Assembly: GCA_021797365.1 (NCBI GenBank)
Contig: JAJZZU010000097.1
Location: 1-8,109 of the forward strand
Reading direction: 5' to 3'
DNA: 8,109 nt
DNA from: Pseudomonadota bacterium
Lineage (GTDB): Bacteria > Pseudomonadota > Gammaproteobacteria > Acidiferrobacterales > Acidiferrobacteraceae
Made by a program: the position numbers and the translations under genes. The notes under the pieces are model-generated. The model worked only from the letters and a program-made list of their open reading frames with translations, made no database searches and was not told the DNA's origin. Position 1 is the stretch's first letter; each line of letters opens with the position of its first letter. Below are positions 1-6,713 of the stretch, one piece after another.

Positions 1-1
1 C

Positions 2-175
2 GAAGATATGCGGCAAATTGCGGTAGTTTCTTCGGGTTTTCGCCTTGTTTTGTCGCTCTACTACCAAAACCAACCGGAGATTGACGCCCACTGTGCCAGT
101 GGGCTGTACACACCGTCGCACCCGTTGGGCTGCAACGGCGTTCCGCGCTTCGCGTGGATGCAAATCTCCGGATGA
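2..175 (+). CDS. possible 3' end of an upstream gene, unrecognised (partial)
   Basis: The frame starting at base 2 is open from the left edge to a TGA at 173-175, giving 57 residues with no stop. The peptide looks protein-like, ending in a stretch rich in Tyr, Cys, His, Pro and Trp (for example PSHPLGCNGVPRFAWMQ). The competing frame is an Arg/Ser/Thr-rich string typical of a shadow. Third codon positions are fairly GC-rich, more so in the second half. An ATG at base 8 lies in frame, but no convincing ribosome site precedes it, so the likeliest reading is the C-terminal end of a gene that begins left of the window. I recognise no family. A 57-codon open frame could also arise by chance, and two perfect inverted repeats lie inside it, so this may instead be non-coding transfer-origin or regulatory DNA. 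Confidence 0.3.
   Translation, partial: EDMRQIAVVSSGFRLVLSLYYQNQPEIDAHCASGLYTPSHPLGCNGVPRFAWMQISG
86..104. repeat. perfect 8-bp inverted repeat with 3-base loop
   Basis: GCCCACTG (86-93) and CAGTGGGC (97-104) are perfect complements around a TGC loop. A TTGACG hexamer at 81-86 and a weak TGTACA at 105-110 flank it with an 18-base spacer, so the palindrome would sit inside a possible sigma70-like promoter, where repressors often bind. A relaxase-gene-proximal hairpin is also what one expects near a MobF oriT. It could equally be an incidental repeat inside the candidate coding end at 2-175. Confidence 0.5.
122..138. repeat. perfect 6-bp inverted repeat
   Basis: CCGTTG (122-127) and CAACGG (133-138) pair perfectly around a five-base GGCTG loop. 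It lies 17 bases after the repeat at 86-104 and is followed by a small CGCG-CTT-CGCG hairpin at 144-154. Three consecutive hairpins about 100-170 bases before a relaxase gene are compatible with a relaxosome-binding region, but no known nic sequence was recognised. Confidence 0.4.
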
Positions 176-204
176 TGGTTGTATTCGGCTCTCCAGGGCT
201 CCCC

Positions 205-258
205 GAATTTCCACAGCGGGCCACCTTGTAGGAGTCCTTATATATAGGAGCATGCGGG
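205..258 (+). promoter_or_regulatory. repeated structured 5' leader, copy 1 (relaxase gene)
   Basis: The leader opens with the 9-base word GAATTTCCA (205-213), identical to the words at 3599 and 6714, and lies 54 bases before the relaxase ATG. A G-run (218-220) begins a 20-base imperfect hairpin at 218-237: four pairs (218-221 with 234-237, one a G-U), a 2x1 internal loop, three pairs (224-226 with 230-232) and a TGT loop. AT-rich sequence (238-246) and the AGGAG ribosome site (246-250) follow. The hairpin occupies the same offset from the 9-mer as the perfect hairpin in copy 3. It contains a second AGGAG (230-234) that would be partly paired. The function is inferred: a cis-acting RNA element acting on translation, stability or processing. 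Confidence 0.55.
246..250 (+). promoter_or_regulatory. ribosome binding site of the relaxase gene
   Basis: AGGAG lies eight bases before the ATG at 259 and supports that start. An out-of-frame ATG at 252 lies only one base after the site, too close for efficient initiation, and leads into a shadow frame. Confidence 0.7.
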
Positions 259-3200
259 ATGATGACCTTGAAGAGTCTGAGTGGCGGCCCTGGCGCCGCC
301 CGGCATGTCGTTTCGTATTGCGAACATGAGATTGGTGACAACCGCAAAGATGGGTACTACTCAAAAGGGGCGACTCCGAGCGCGTGGGGCGGCGCCTTGG
401 CCACCGAACTGGGACTCGCCGGGCCCGTCGACGGAAAGACCCTGCAGGCGCTCCTGGAGGGACGCCTTCCCAACGGCGAGACCTTCGGTACCGACGGTGT
501 CGAGAAAGAAGGTCATCGCCGTATGGGCGTCGATCTCACGTTTTCGGCTCCAAAATCTGTCAGCGAGTACGCGTTATGTAAGGCTTCTCCGGAAATACGA
601 AACAAGATCCTTGCCGCGCACGACCGGGCGGTGGCCAAAGCCATGGCCCTCGTTGAGCGGGAATTTGTGTCCGCTCGATACGGTAAAGGCGGTACCGAGT
701 CGGTCAAGACCGGACAGTCCTTATATGCTGCGTATCGTCACGAGGACGCGCGGCCGGTCGACGGTAAGGTCGCCCCCCAGATCCATTCCCATGCCGTCAC
801 CTTAAATATGACGCGAGGGAGAGATGGTGAGATCCGCGCGCTCAACTTGCAGTTCGGGAACGATGGCATCAAGTTGGCGGGTGCTGCTTATCGGGCACAC
901 CTCGCCCGCGAATTGCGCGAAATGGGATTCGCTCTCCGTAAGACCGAGGAAGGGTACGAGTTGGCCGAGGTGAGCGACGAGCAGATCGAGGCCGGCAGCC
1001 CACGCCGTCAACAAATCGACGCGGACCTCGAAAGCAAAGGCCTGAGTCGTGAGAACTCGACGGGCGCCCAACGCACGGCATCCAACCTTTCTACCCGTGA
1101 ATCCAAACGCCAGATGTCCCAGGACGAGCAACGATGGGAATGGAGAGAGTTAGGCCGCGAGATCGGGCTCGATATGCCCGACCCGACCCCACCCCAGGAG
1201 CCCCTGCCGCCGCCGGACGTGGCTGAGGCCCTGGCGCATGCAACCTCACATCTCAGCGAACGCGAATCCGTGATCAATAGCCAGTCCGTGCGGCTCCAGG
1301 CCCTTTTGCATGGAATGCATGCGGGTGTGACCGTCGATCTCCTCGATAAAGAGATCGATGCCGCGCGGGAGATCGGCGACCTTATCGATGCTGGCGATCA
1401 AAAGATCGTCACGAAGGAAACCCTCGCCCGCGAGGCCAGTATCCTGGCCACCGTGTCCGCCGGACGCGCCACCCAAGCGCCTCTTACTGACGAGGCAGGC
1501 GCCCTGGCGCGCATCGCTGCGCGCGAGGCCATCGAGCGAACCGCCCGCCCCAATTTTGCGTTTTCAGCAAGCCAGCGAAACGCTGTCGTGCGCACCCTCA
1601 CAACCTCCGACCAGTTTTTTGTGATCCGTGGCGCGGCAGGCGCCGGAAAGTCGACGGCCCTCGCTGCCTTGGCCGATGAGGCTAAGGCCCATGGATATCG
1701 CGTGATCGGTACCGGCCCGTCGCAAACGGCCGTAGATGGTACGAAGGATGTGAACCCCGATGATGCGCGAACCCTCGCCAGCTTTTGCATGCGCGAAGAG
1801 AAGGACGACACGCCCCGCCTTATCCTTATGGACGAGGCTGGCATGGTTTCTGCGCGGGATATGTCCGCGTTTCTCGAAAAGGTACGACCGCAGGACAAAG
1901 TTGTGTATGTTGGGGATGACTTGCAACTCGCGGCTGTTGAGGCTGGATCGCCCATGGCGCAGATGATGCGCGAAAAGGTGGTCAAGGTCGCAGAGATCGA
2001 CGAGATCGTGCGACAGAAAGACGCCGGTCTCTTAGCCGTCGCCACAGCCTTTGCGCATGGTCGCAACGAGGAGGCCGTGCAACTCGCCGCCCCTTACATG
2101 ACCGCCGTGACAGTCACGGACGACGATTACAAAGCCGCCGAAGCCTCCAAGGCCGACGCTAAGCCGGTAAACGGTCCCCTGCCCGATGCTACGCGCAGCA
2201 TGCTCAACCTCGTCAAGACTATCCGCAAAAAGCATAAGGACATCCCCGCGCCATCCGCCCACGATTTTAAAACCGTACGCGAATGGCTTGACACACACTC
2301 AAAGACGGAATTGGGTTTCGAGGCTAAGGTACTCGCGCCGCAGGCGGTTCGTGTGCAGGCTATCGCCAGGGAGACGGCGGAGGCATATCTGAAGCTGTCG
2401 CCATCGGAGCGCGACAAGACGCTTGTTCTGGCGGCGACGAATGAAATGCGGAGGGCGATCAATGAGAAGGTCAAAGCCGGTCTGCAAAAGCAGGTGCCGG
2501 AAGGCGCTGACGTTGCATCCGTTACCGTAACGGCCTTGGATAAGTCGCAATGCACCCGCGCGGAATTGCGCGAGGCCATCAACTACAAGGAGGGGATGAT
2601 CTTGCGCGTGCCAGAGGGGCGCGGACGCTCTAAGAAGGTCGTGGACTGGACAATCACGGCAACCGACCCGACCCGCAACATCGTGACGGCGCGCAACCGG
2701 GACGGCGAAGAAAAGACCTTCCGACCGCGCGACCTGAACCCCAAAGAGACCGGCCTATACACAAAACGTGATCTCGACTTGGCGGTCGGCGATCGTGTCG
2801 TTTTCACAGAGAACCGTCGTAACGACGGCTATCAAAATAACGAGACAGGCACCGTGACCGCGTGCGGGGCTGACAAGGTTACGATCAGGAAGGACGACGG
2901 CAAACAGGTCGAGATCGGCACTGACCAGATGCATAACCTCGACCACGGCTGGGCGGTGACGGTGCATCGCAGTCAAGGGCGCACGGTCGATCGCGCCCTT
3001 GTCGCGGGCATGGCCTCCAAAATGGCCACAGCAATGTTAGCTTACGTTGCGTGCACGCGCGAACGATTTCACCTTCGGATTTTCACCGACAACATCAAGG
3101 CATTGCAAAAATCGTGGGCGAAGGTTGCTGAGAGAGAGACCGCGAAGGACGCGACCGAAAAGGCCGCGCTCGCCCAGGAGACCGCGCCTCTCGCCGCCGC

Positions 3201-3597
3201 CCGGGAGGCTGTGCGTGCGGAGATGCCCGAGCCTGAGCCCGTCAAACCCGCCACGCCTACCCCCGCTCGCGAATGGCATATCACTGACGAGCAAAGCAGT
3301 GATGCGGAATACGTTTCGAACAGTGATCCGGGGTACTGGGATGACGAGATGATCCGCGACGCTGATGTCGCTGATGCGCTGCCAGAAGAAGAACGGTCTC
3401 CAATACAGCGCGCCCTCATCGATGCCCGCAAATTTTTTGCGAAGCACGCGGGCGAAGAGCTGGAGTTTGATCATCTCTCCGATCCTGATGAAGCGCGTGC
3501 CGCTTATCAGTCATACAAAAAAGCGGAACAGGAGCGGGTGGGCCCGATTCAAGAACAAGAGCACGAGCGCGAACTTGGCGACTCCTACGGCTGGTGA
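259..3597 (+). CDS. MobF-family conjugative relaxase-helicase (TrwC/TraI type)
   Basis: This cytoplasmic relaxosome enzyme nicks oriT, stays covalently attached to the 5' end and unwinds the transferred strand. The N-terminal relaxase domain (about residues 1-300) opens with the typical LKSLSG start, has candidate catalytic tyrosines Y20 and Y33/Y34, and a metal site from H161 plus H176-S-H178 in the MobF pattern PQxHxH. A RecD-like superfamily 1 helicase follows: Walker A GAAGAGKST (458-466, K464), Walker B D525-E526, GDDLQL (552-557), the RQ pair 585-586, the HRSQG motif (903-907) and YVACTRER (929-936). The length of 1112 aa is normal for the family. Residues about 615-682 look like an insertion compared with remembered TrwC-like proteins. 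The tail (about 960-1112) is charged, Pro/Glu-rich and probably helical at the end. The start at 259 is set by AGGAG at 246-250 and by the family N-terminus; ATG 262 is an equivalent alternative. Family assignment is secure; the exact gene name is not. Confidence 0.96.
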   Translation: MMTLKSLSGGPGAARHVVSYCEHEIGDNRKDGYYSKGATPSAWGGALATELGLAGPVDGKTLQALLEGRLPNGETFGTDGVEKEGHRRMGVDLTFSAPKSVSEYALCKASPEIRNKILAAHDRAVAKAMALVEREFVSARYGKGGTESVKTGQSLYAAYRHEDARPVDGKVAPQIHSHAVTLNMTRGRDGEIRALNLQFGNDGIKLAGAAYRAHLARELREMGFALRKTEEGYELAEVSDEQIEAGSPRRQQIDADLESKGLSRENSTGAQRTASNLSTRESKRQMSQDEQRWEWRELGREIGLDMPDPTPPQEPLPPPDVAEALAHATSHLSERESVINSQSVRLQALLHGMHAGVTVDLLDKEIDAAREIGDLIDAGDQKIVTKETLAREASILATVSAGRATQAPLTDEAGALARIAAREAIERTARPNFAFSASQRNAVVRTLTTSDQFFVIRGAAGAGKSTALAALADEAKAHGYRVIGTGPSQTAVDGTKDVNPDDARTLASFCMREEKDDTPRLILMDEAGMVSARDMSAFLEKVRPQDKVVYVGDDLQLAAVEAGSPMAQMMREKVVKVAEIDEIVRQKDAGLLAVATAFAHGRNEEAVQLAAPYMTAVTVTDDDYKAAEASKADAKPVNGPLPDATRSMLNLVKTIRKKHKDIPAPSAHDFKTVREWLDTHSKTELGFEAKVLAPQAVRVQAIARETAEAYLKLSPSERDKTLVLAATNEMRRAINEKVKAGLQKQVPEGADVASVTVTALDKSQCTRAELREAINYKEGMILRVPEGRGRSKKVVDWTITATDPTRNIVTARNRDGEEKTFRPRDLNPKETGLYTKRDLDLAVGDRVVFTENRRNDGYQNNETGTVTACGADKVTIRKDDGKQVEIGTDQMHNLDHGWAVTVHRSQGRTVDRALVAGMASKMATAMLAYVACTRERFHLRIFTDNIKALQKSWAKVAERETAKDATEKAALAQETAPLAAAREAVRAEMPEPEPVKPATPTPAREWHITDEQSSDAEYVSNSDPGYWDDEMIRDADVADALPEEERSPIQRALIDARKFFAKHAGEELEFDHLSDPDEARAAYQSYKKAEQERVGPIQEQEHERELGDSYGW

Positions 3598-3598
3598 T

Positions 3599-3652
3599 GA
3601 ATTTCCATGCGGGGGTACTGGTAGTAGTACACAAAACACAACGGAGGTAGTC
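3599..3652 (+). promoter_or_regulatory. repeated structured 5' leader, copy 2
   Basis: GAATTTCCA (3599-3607) begins one base after the relaxase stop codon and 54 bases before the next ATG. A run of five G (3611-3615) follows. The hairpin is GTACT (3615-3619) paired with AGTAC (3626-3630) around GGTAGT. Its stem sequence differs from those of copies 1 and 3 while pairing is kept. An A-rich spacer leads to GGAGG (3643-3647). The element begins essentially at the stop codon and fills the whole intergenic gap. A role as an RNA leader is inferred from the three-copy comparison. Confidence 0.6.
3643..3647 (+). promoter_or_regulatory. ribosome binding site deciding the start of the 105-aa gene
   Basis: GGAGG lies five bases before ATG 3653. 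The reading frame is open far upstream into the relaxase gene, so this site, together with the relaxase stop and the leader, decides the start at 3653. Confidence 0.75.
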
Positions 3653-3970
3653 ATGTCCAAAGATTTCGATTTCTGGGAAGACCTGCCCAGTTTTGTAGGC
3701 CCGCGCATTCCGTCAGGGTTGCGCATCCGCAGGATCGTCGACGAGCAAAACCGGCAGGACGAAGCGGCGCGGCGCGATGAGATTGCGCAATGGGTCGTGA
3801 GGTGGCGGGAGGCATGCGAGGCCGCTGGCGGCAACCCGCAGCCTCGTTCTTTCATGGTTGTTCGCCGGGCGCGCTCGGATCTGTACATAGATCAGATGCA
3901 TGCGAGGTACGGAGCAGAGAAGTGCGTATCTCTTGGGTTGCGTCGGGAGGATCAAAAATGGCTGGCGTAA
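3653..3970 (+). CDS. hypothetical protein, 105 aa, in transfer operon
   Basis: I recognise no family. The protein is small, soluble and charged. The N-terminus (about 1-30) is acidic and aromatic (FDFWEDLP), then comes a basic and acidic helix-like stretch (about 24-60, RIVDEQNRQDEAARRDEIAQ) and a basic C-terminal half ending in REDQKWLA. There is no signal peptide, membrane segment or cysteine cluster. It is the first gene of a tight four-gene run ending in the coupling protein, and the next gene starts 13 bases before its stop, so the two are translationally coupled. A role as a relaxosome accessory or regulatory protein would fit the position but is a guess. The start is supported by the strong ribosome site at 3643-3647. 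Confidence 0.8.
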   Translation: MSKDFDFWEDLPSFVGPRIPSGLRIRRIVDEQNRQDEAARRDEIAQWVVRWREACEAAGGNPQPRSFMVVRRARSDLYIDQMHARYGAEKCVSLGLRREDQKWLA

Positions 3971-4185
3971 ACATGCTGACGTTGAAGCGGGTACGCAAAG
4001 AGCGGGTTGTCTTGGAGCGTCAGGCATCCGCTCTTTTCCGTGCATTGCTAAAGGCTGAACGGGGTCGGTCAGGCCCTCTCGTACCGCCTCGCGAGCGGCA
4101 GGCCTTAGCCAAGCGCGTCGCCGTGATCGACGGTGAGATCCGTAAGATCCGCCGCGCGCTTCGTAAAATCGGGGCGGGCCGGTGA
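3958..4185 (+). CDS. small basic helical protein, 75 aa, unknown function
   Basis: I recognise no family. The protein is strongly basic and looks like a helical hairpin: helix one about residues 8-35 (LKRVRKERVVLERQASALFR), a Gly/Pro turn near 36-46, and helix two about 46-72 ending in KIRRALRKIG. Regularly spaced Leu/Val/Ile residues suggest a short coiled coil, and the charge would suit nucleic-acid binding, though no DNA-binding motif is evident. It overlaps the previous gene by 13 bases. GGGAGG at 3945-3950 lies seven bases before ATG 3958, which favours this start over the in-frame ATG 3973. Its stop TGA shares its final A with the next ATG, so all these small genes are likely translated together. 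Confidence 0.72.
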   Translation: MAGVNMLTLKRVRKERVVLERQASALFRALLKAERGRSGPLVPPRERQALAKRVAVIDGEIRKIRRALRKIGAGR

Positions 4186-4367
4186 TGGCCGCCCCGGCGT
4201 CCTTCGATCCGGTAGACCATGCCGCCGTGAACGTTGCGGCGGTGCGGTTTTACCGGCACATCCGGAGGTGCGGTCGATGCCATCTGCTAGATGAACGTCT
4301 TTGCAAGACCGGGCGAGCACTGCGGGACGCGAAATGCGAGGCCGTGGCACAAAAATGGAGGCGATGA
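4185..4367 (+). CDS. small Cys-rich protein, 60 aa, possible zinc knuckle
   Basis: The ATG at 4185 shares its A with the TGA of the gene before it, a classic coupled start; GTG 4182 is a less likely alternative. The 60-residue product has cysteines at 29, 32, 40 and 51 (CGRC, then two single cysteines), spaced C-x2-C-x7-C-x10-C. This could bind one zinc ion or sit in disulfides; without a signal peptide zinc is more plausible. The C-terminus is basic and ends KWRR. I recognise no named family. The gene ends one base before the ATG of the coupling protein, so it belongs to the same translated unit. The regular cysteines and precise junctions on both sides support a real gene despite its size. 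Confidence 0.68.
   Translation: MAAPASFDPVDHAAVNVAAVRFYRHIRRCGRCHLLDERLCKTGRALRDAKCEAVAQKWRR
4357..4361 (+). promoter_or_regulatory. ribosome binding site deciding the coupling-protein start
   Basis: GGAGG lies seven bases before ATG 4369 and inside the end of the 60-aa gene. It favours 4369 over the in-frame ATG 4291, which would overlap the preceding gene deeply and has no comparable site. Confidence 0.75.
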
Positions 4368-4368
4368 T

Positions 4369-6711
4369 ATGGACGATCAGGTAGTTAGCGGGAGCGACAT
4401 CAACTGGGCCAGTTCAGAGCGCCCAGTCGTTGCATCTATGTGCGCCGCCGTCGGTGCAGCGGTCGGGTACATCGGCGGCATGGAGGGTTTGCTTTGGTAT
4501 GTGGGGCAGCCCTTCACGCCTGTGCGCGAGATCCCGCTCTGGGTCTGGCACATCCTGCGCACTTATGGCCCTCTGCCGCCCGTGGTCGGCGGCTGGATAC
4601 CTGCGGCCCTTGCGGGTGTCTTTGGGATCGCCTTCGGGGTGGGTGGGTGGCGGTTGGCTACACGCTCAAATGTTCGGCACGTCAGGGGCACGCAGATCGT
4701 AACCAATGCCGAGGAGGTGGCGGCCAATTTTCGGCCGTTCCAGGGCGGTTTAGCAGGCGTATCTGTGCATCCGCAGGTCCAGATCGGCGAACACGCAGAA
4801 TGCCGGCATCTGATGCTGCTCGGTGGTGCTGGGTCAGGAAAAACGACAGTCCTGCACCGCATTTTGCGCGAGATCATCGCCAGAGGTGACCGTGTGATTT
4901 TGTTGGATTTTAAGGCAGATTTCACGTCGTCCTTAGACTGTCAGATCACGTTACTATCTCCGACAGATGCACGTAGTGCGAGGTGGGCGCTGGGGCGCGA
5001 CATACGCACGAAGCTCGATGCCCTTGCCCTAGCAGAGACCTTAATCCCTCTCCCTGCAGGCGGTGAACCAATCTGGGCGAGAGGCGCGCGAGGGCTTCTG
5101 GTCGGCCTCATCACACACTTGCAAGCCAAACATAAAACGGAGTGGGGCTTCGCTCACATCGCCGAACTGTCCTCACGCGTGCTCACAAACTATAAATTGC
5201 TGGTCGAGATCGTCAAGAAAAACCACCCGCCCGCCAAAGCTTATCTTATGGGCGCCGACAGCAAAACGACTCAAAGTTTCCTGGCGGAATTGTCGGGCGC
5301 GTTGACGCACGTTATAGAGCTGGGGGTCGCAGATTATGCGGCCCTAAAAAAGTACGGCAAATGGTCTGTTCGTGGGTGGTTATCTTCCAACACGAAACTG
5401 CCAAAAGTTGCGGTCATCGGATGGCGCGCCAGTAGTAAGGAGTTATCACAAGCTTGGGCCGCGAGTTTGACCGAACAACTTGTCAGGCAAATCGGAGATC
5501 TTGAGGATTGCGATCCCAACGAGCGGAGAATCTGGCTTGTGTTGGATGAGGTAGCTCAAATGGGAAAGGTTCCGAGCATCGGCGACGCTCTCGTGACCCT
5601 TCGGTCTAAAGGGGTTCGCACGGTTTTGGGCCTACAGAGTGTCGCGCAGATCGATGAAGCTTACGGGCGCAATGCCCTCACAACGTGGACTGGTAGCATA
5701 TCGTCGAAGATCATATGCCAACTCTCAAGCCCTGATGATCAGAAATTCGGCGCGTCGCTCTTAGGAGAACATGAAGTCGAGCGATATACGCATCAGTCTA
5801 CACAGTCTAATGGCCTCGTCTCACACTCAGGATCGTGGCAACGTATGAGAGAGCCTGTAATGCTCCCCAGTGAATTGGGGACAGAGATCGGCCCAGGGTT
5901 TCGGGGCGTACGGGCGTTGGTCGTTACCGGCAACAGGAAGGTTGCCTTACTGCGATGGCCGTTTTTCTTTGCCCGAAAGGTCCGCAAAAGTCGGGTGCTA
6001 GCGCGCTGGATCGGGCCGGATTATGTCCGTCCGGTGTGGGGTGAAAGCCCGCCCCCCGTGTGCGATGCGCCAAAAGATGAAGCTGCACGGAAGGCCCCTT
6101 TGCATGATGCCGCTGAAACGTCCGGCCCTGGGGTGGCGGAGCAGATAGCAATCGATGCAGGAGTATTGGCGGTCTGTCCGGACTGTGGGGTCGTATATAG
6201 GCAGGCCGACGCCGACCCGGCTGCGGCATACAAACTCGCAAACGCTGGCTTCTCCCGCAACCTCTACCCAACGTTCCCTGATCGTCGGACACTGACCGAC
6301 GTGATCAAGTCGGTCATCGATGGCGCGCCGACCGCATGCGAATGCGGAGCCAAGCCCGCACAAGATACGCAGAAGAAAAAAGGTCAGGCGCAGGAACAAG
6401 TGCCCGGACGACCGGTTGGTGCGGCAACAAAAACGCCGCAACAGGCGAAACCGACACCGACACCGACAGCGCAGGCCAAGGCCCCCAAAAAGACGCAACC
6501 CGAAGAAGGTGCAGACCCCTTTGCCGACATCGCCGCCGGGGTTCTTGCCGATGCGCTCTTGCCCGGCGCGTCTGTCATCACTGACATTATCAACACAGTA
6601 GTCCCCGATGGTGCGGACGCGAGCAGTGACCTGCCGATGGTGCCGGGAGTTCCGGAACCGGATGCGGGCGATGAGGTTGGGCCCGGGCACGAGCCCGAGG
6701 CCGGGGACTGA
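4369..6711 (+). CDS. type IV coupling protein, TraD/TrwB (VirD4) type
   Basis: This inner-membrane ATPase of 780 aa links the relaxosome to the type IV secretion channel and is thought to drive DNA export. Two hydrophobic segments (about 20-45 and 72-94) form the N-terminal anchor with a short loop between them. The cytoplasmic ATPase domain has Walker A GGAGSGKTT (152-160, K158), a following LLDFKADF strand (178-185), Walker B VLDE (391-394, D393/E394) with VAQMGKVPS after it, and the GLQSVAQIDEAYG motif (421-433), all in TraD/TrwB order. The core ends near residue 550. The tail of about 230 residues is unusual: CPDC (603-606) and CEC (657-659) bracket a compact region and may bind zinc. A Lys/Pro/Thr/Gln linker (about 663-715), a hydrophobic patch (about 718-747) and an acidic end follow. 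The start is set by GGAGG 4357-4361. The neighbouring relaxase supports the role. The family is secure; the tail's function is unknown. Confidence 0.93.
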   Translation: MDDQVVSGSDINWASSERPVVASMCAAVGAAVGYIGGMEGLLWYVGQPFTPVREIPLWVWHILRTYGPLPPVVGGWIPAALAGVFGIAFGVGGWRLATRSNVRHVRGTQIVTNAEEVAANFRPFQGGLAGVSVHPQVQIGEHAECRHLMLLGGAGSGKTTVLHRILREIIARGDRVILLDFKADFTSSLDCQITLLSPTDARSARWALGRDIRTKLDALALAETLIPLPAGGEPIWARGARGLLVGLITHLQAKHKTEWGFAHIAELSSRVLTNYKLLVEIVKKNHPPAKAYLMGADSKTTQSFLAELSGALTHVIELGVADYAALKKYGKWSVRGWLSSNTKLPKVAVIGWRASSKELSQAWAASLTEQLVRQIGDLEDCDPNERRIWLVLDEVAQMGKVPSIGDALVTLRSKGVRTVLGLQSVAQIDEAYGRNALTTWTGSISSKIICQLSSPDDQKFGASLLGEHEVERYTHQSTQSNGLVSHSGSWQRMREPVMLPSELGTEIGPGFRGVRALVVTGNRKVALLRWPFFFARKVRKSRVLARWIGPDYVRPVWGESPPPVCDAPKDEAARKAPLHDAAETSGPGVAEQIAIDAGVLAVCPDCGVVYRQADADPAAAYKLANAGFSRNLYPTFPDRRTLTDVIKSVIDGAPTACECGAKPAQDTQKKKGQAQEQVPGRPVGAATKTPQQAKPTPTPTAQAKAPKKTQPEEGADPFADIAAGVLADALLPGASVITDIINTVVPDGADASSDLPMVPGVPEPDAGDEVGPGHEPEAGD
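6451..6468 (+). repeat. short tandem repeat, three CCGACA units
   Basis: Three exact copies of the hexamer CCGACA lie within the coupling-protein linker and encode PTPTPT. They fall in a low-complexity Pro/Thr/Lys/Gln region where copy number could vary in frame without disrupting the ATPase. Confidence 0.7.
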
Positions 6712-6713
6712 GC

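Noticed and set aside
238..247. TTATATATAG as a -10 promoter box for the relaxase
   Set aside because: No -35-like hexamer at the right distance, and it sits directly against the ribosome site; better read as an unstructured AT-rich stretch of the leader.
45..329. 94-residue + strand open frame across the relaxase start
   Set aside because: Arg/Ser/Thr-rich with no ribosome site, it overlaps the secure relaxase start and leader, and looks like a shadow.
1398..2066. 222-residue open frame on the - strand opposite the relaxase helicase domain
   Set aside because: It is antisense to the Walker A/B coding region, Ser/Arg/Ala-rich and without a start context; a shadow.
4291..4368. Upstream in-frame ATG for the coupling protein
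   Set aside because: It would overlap the 60-aa Cys-rich gene and has no good ribosome site; ATG 4369 has GGAGG seven bases before it and starts just after the preceding stop.
6684..6697. CGGGC-ACGA-GCCCG hairpin as a terminator
   Set aside because: It lies inside the coupling-protein coding end, is only 5 bp, and has no T-run; likely a by-product of GC-rich Pro/Gly codons.
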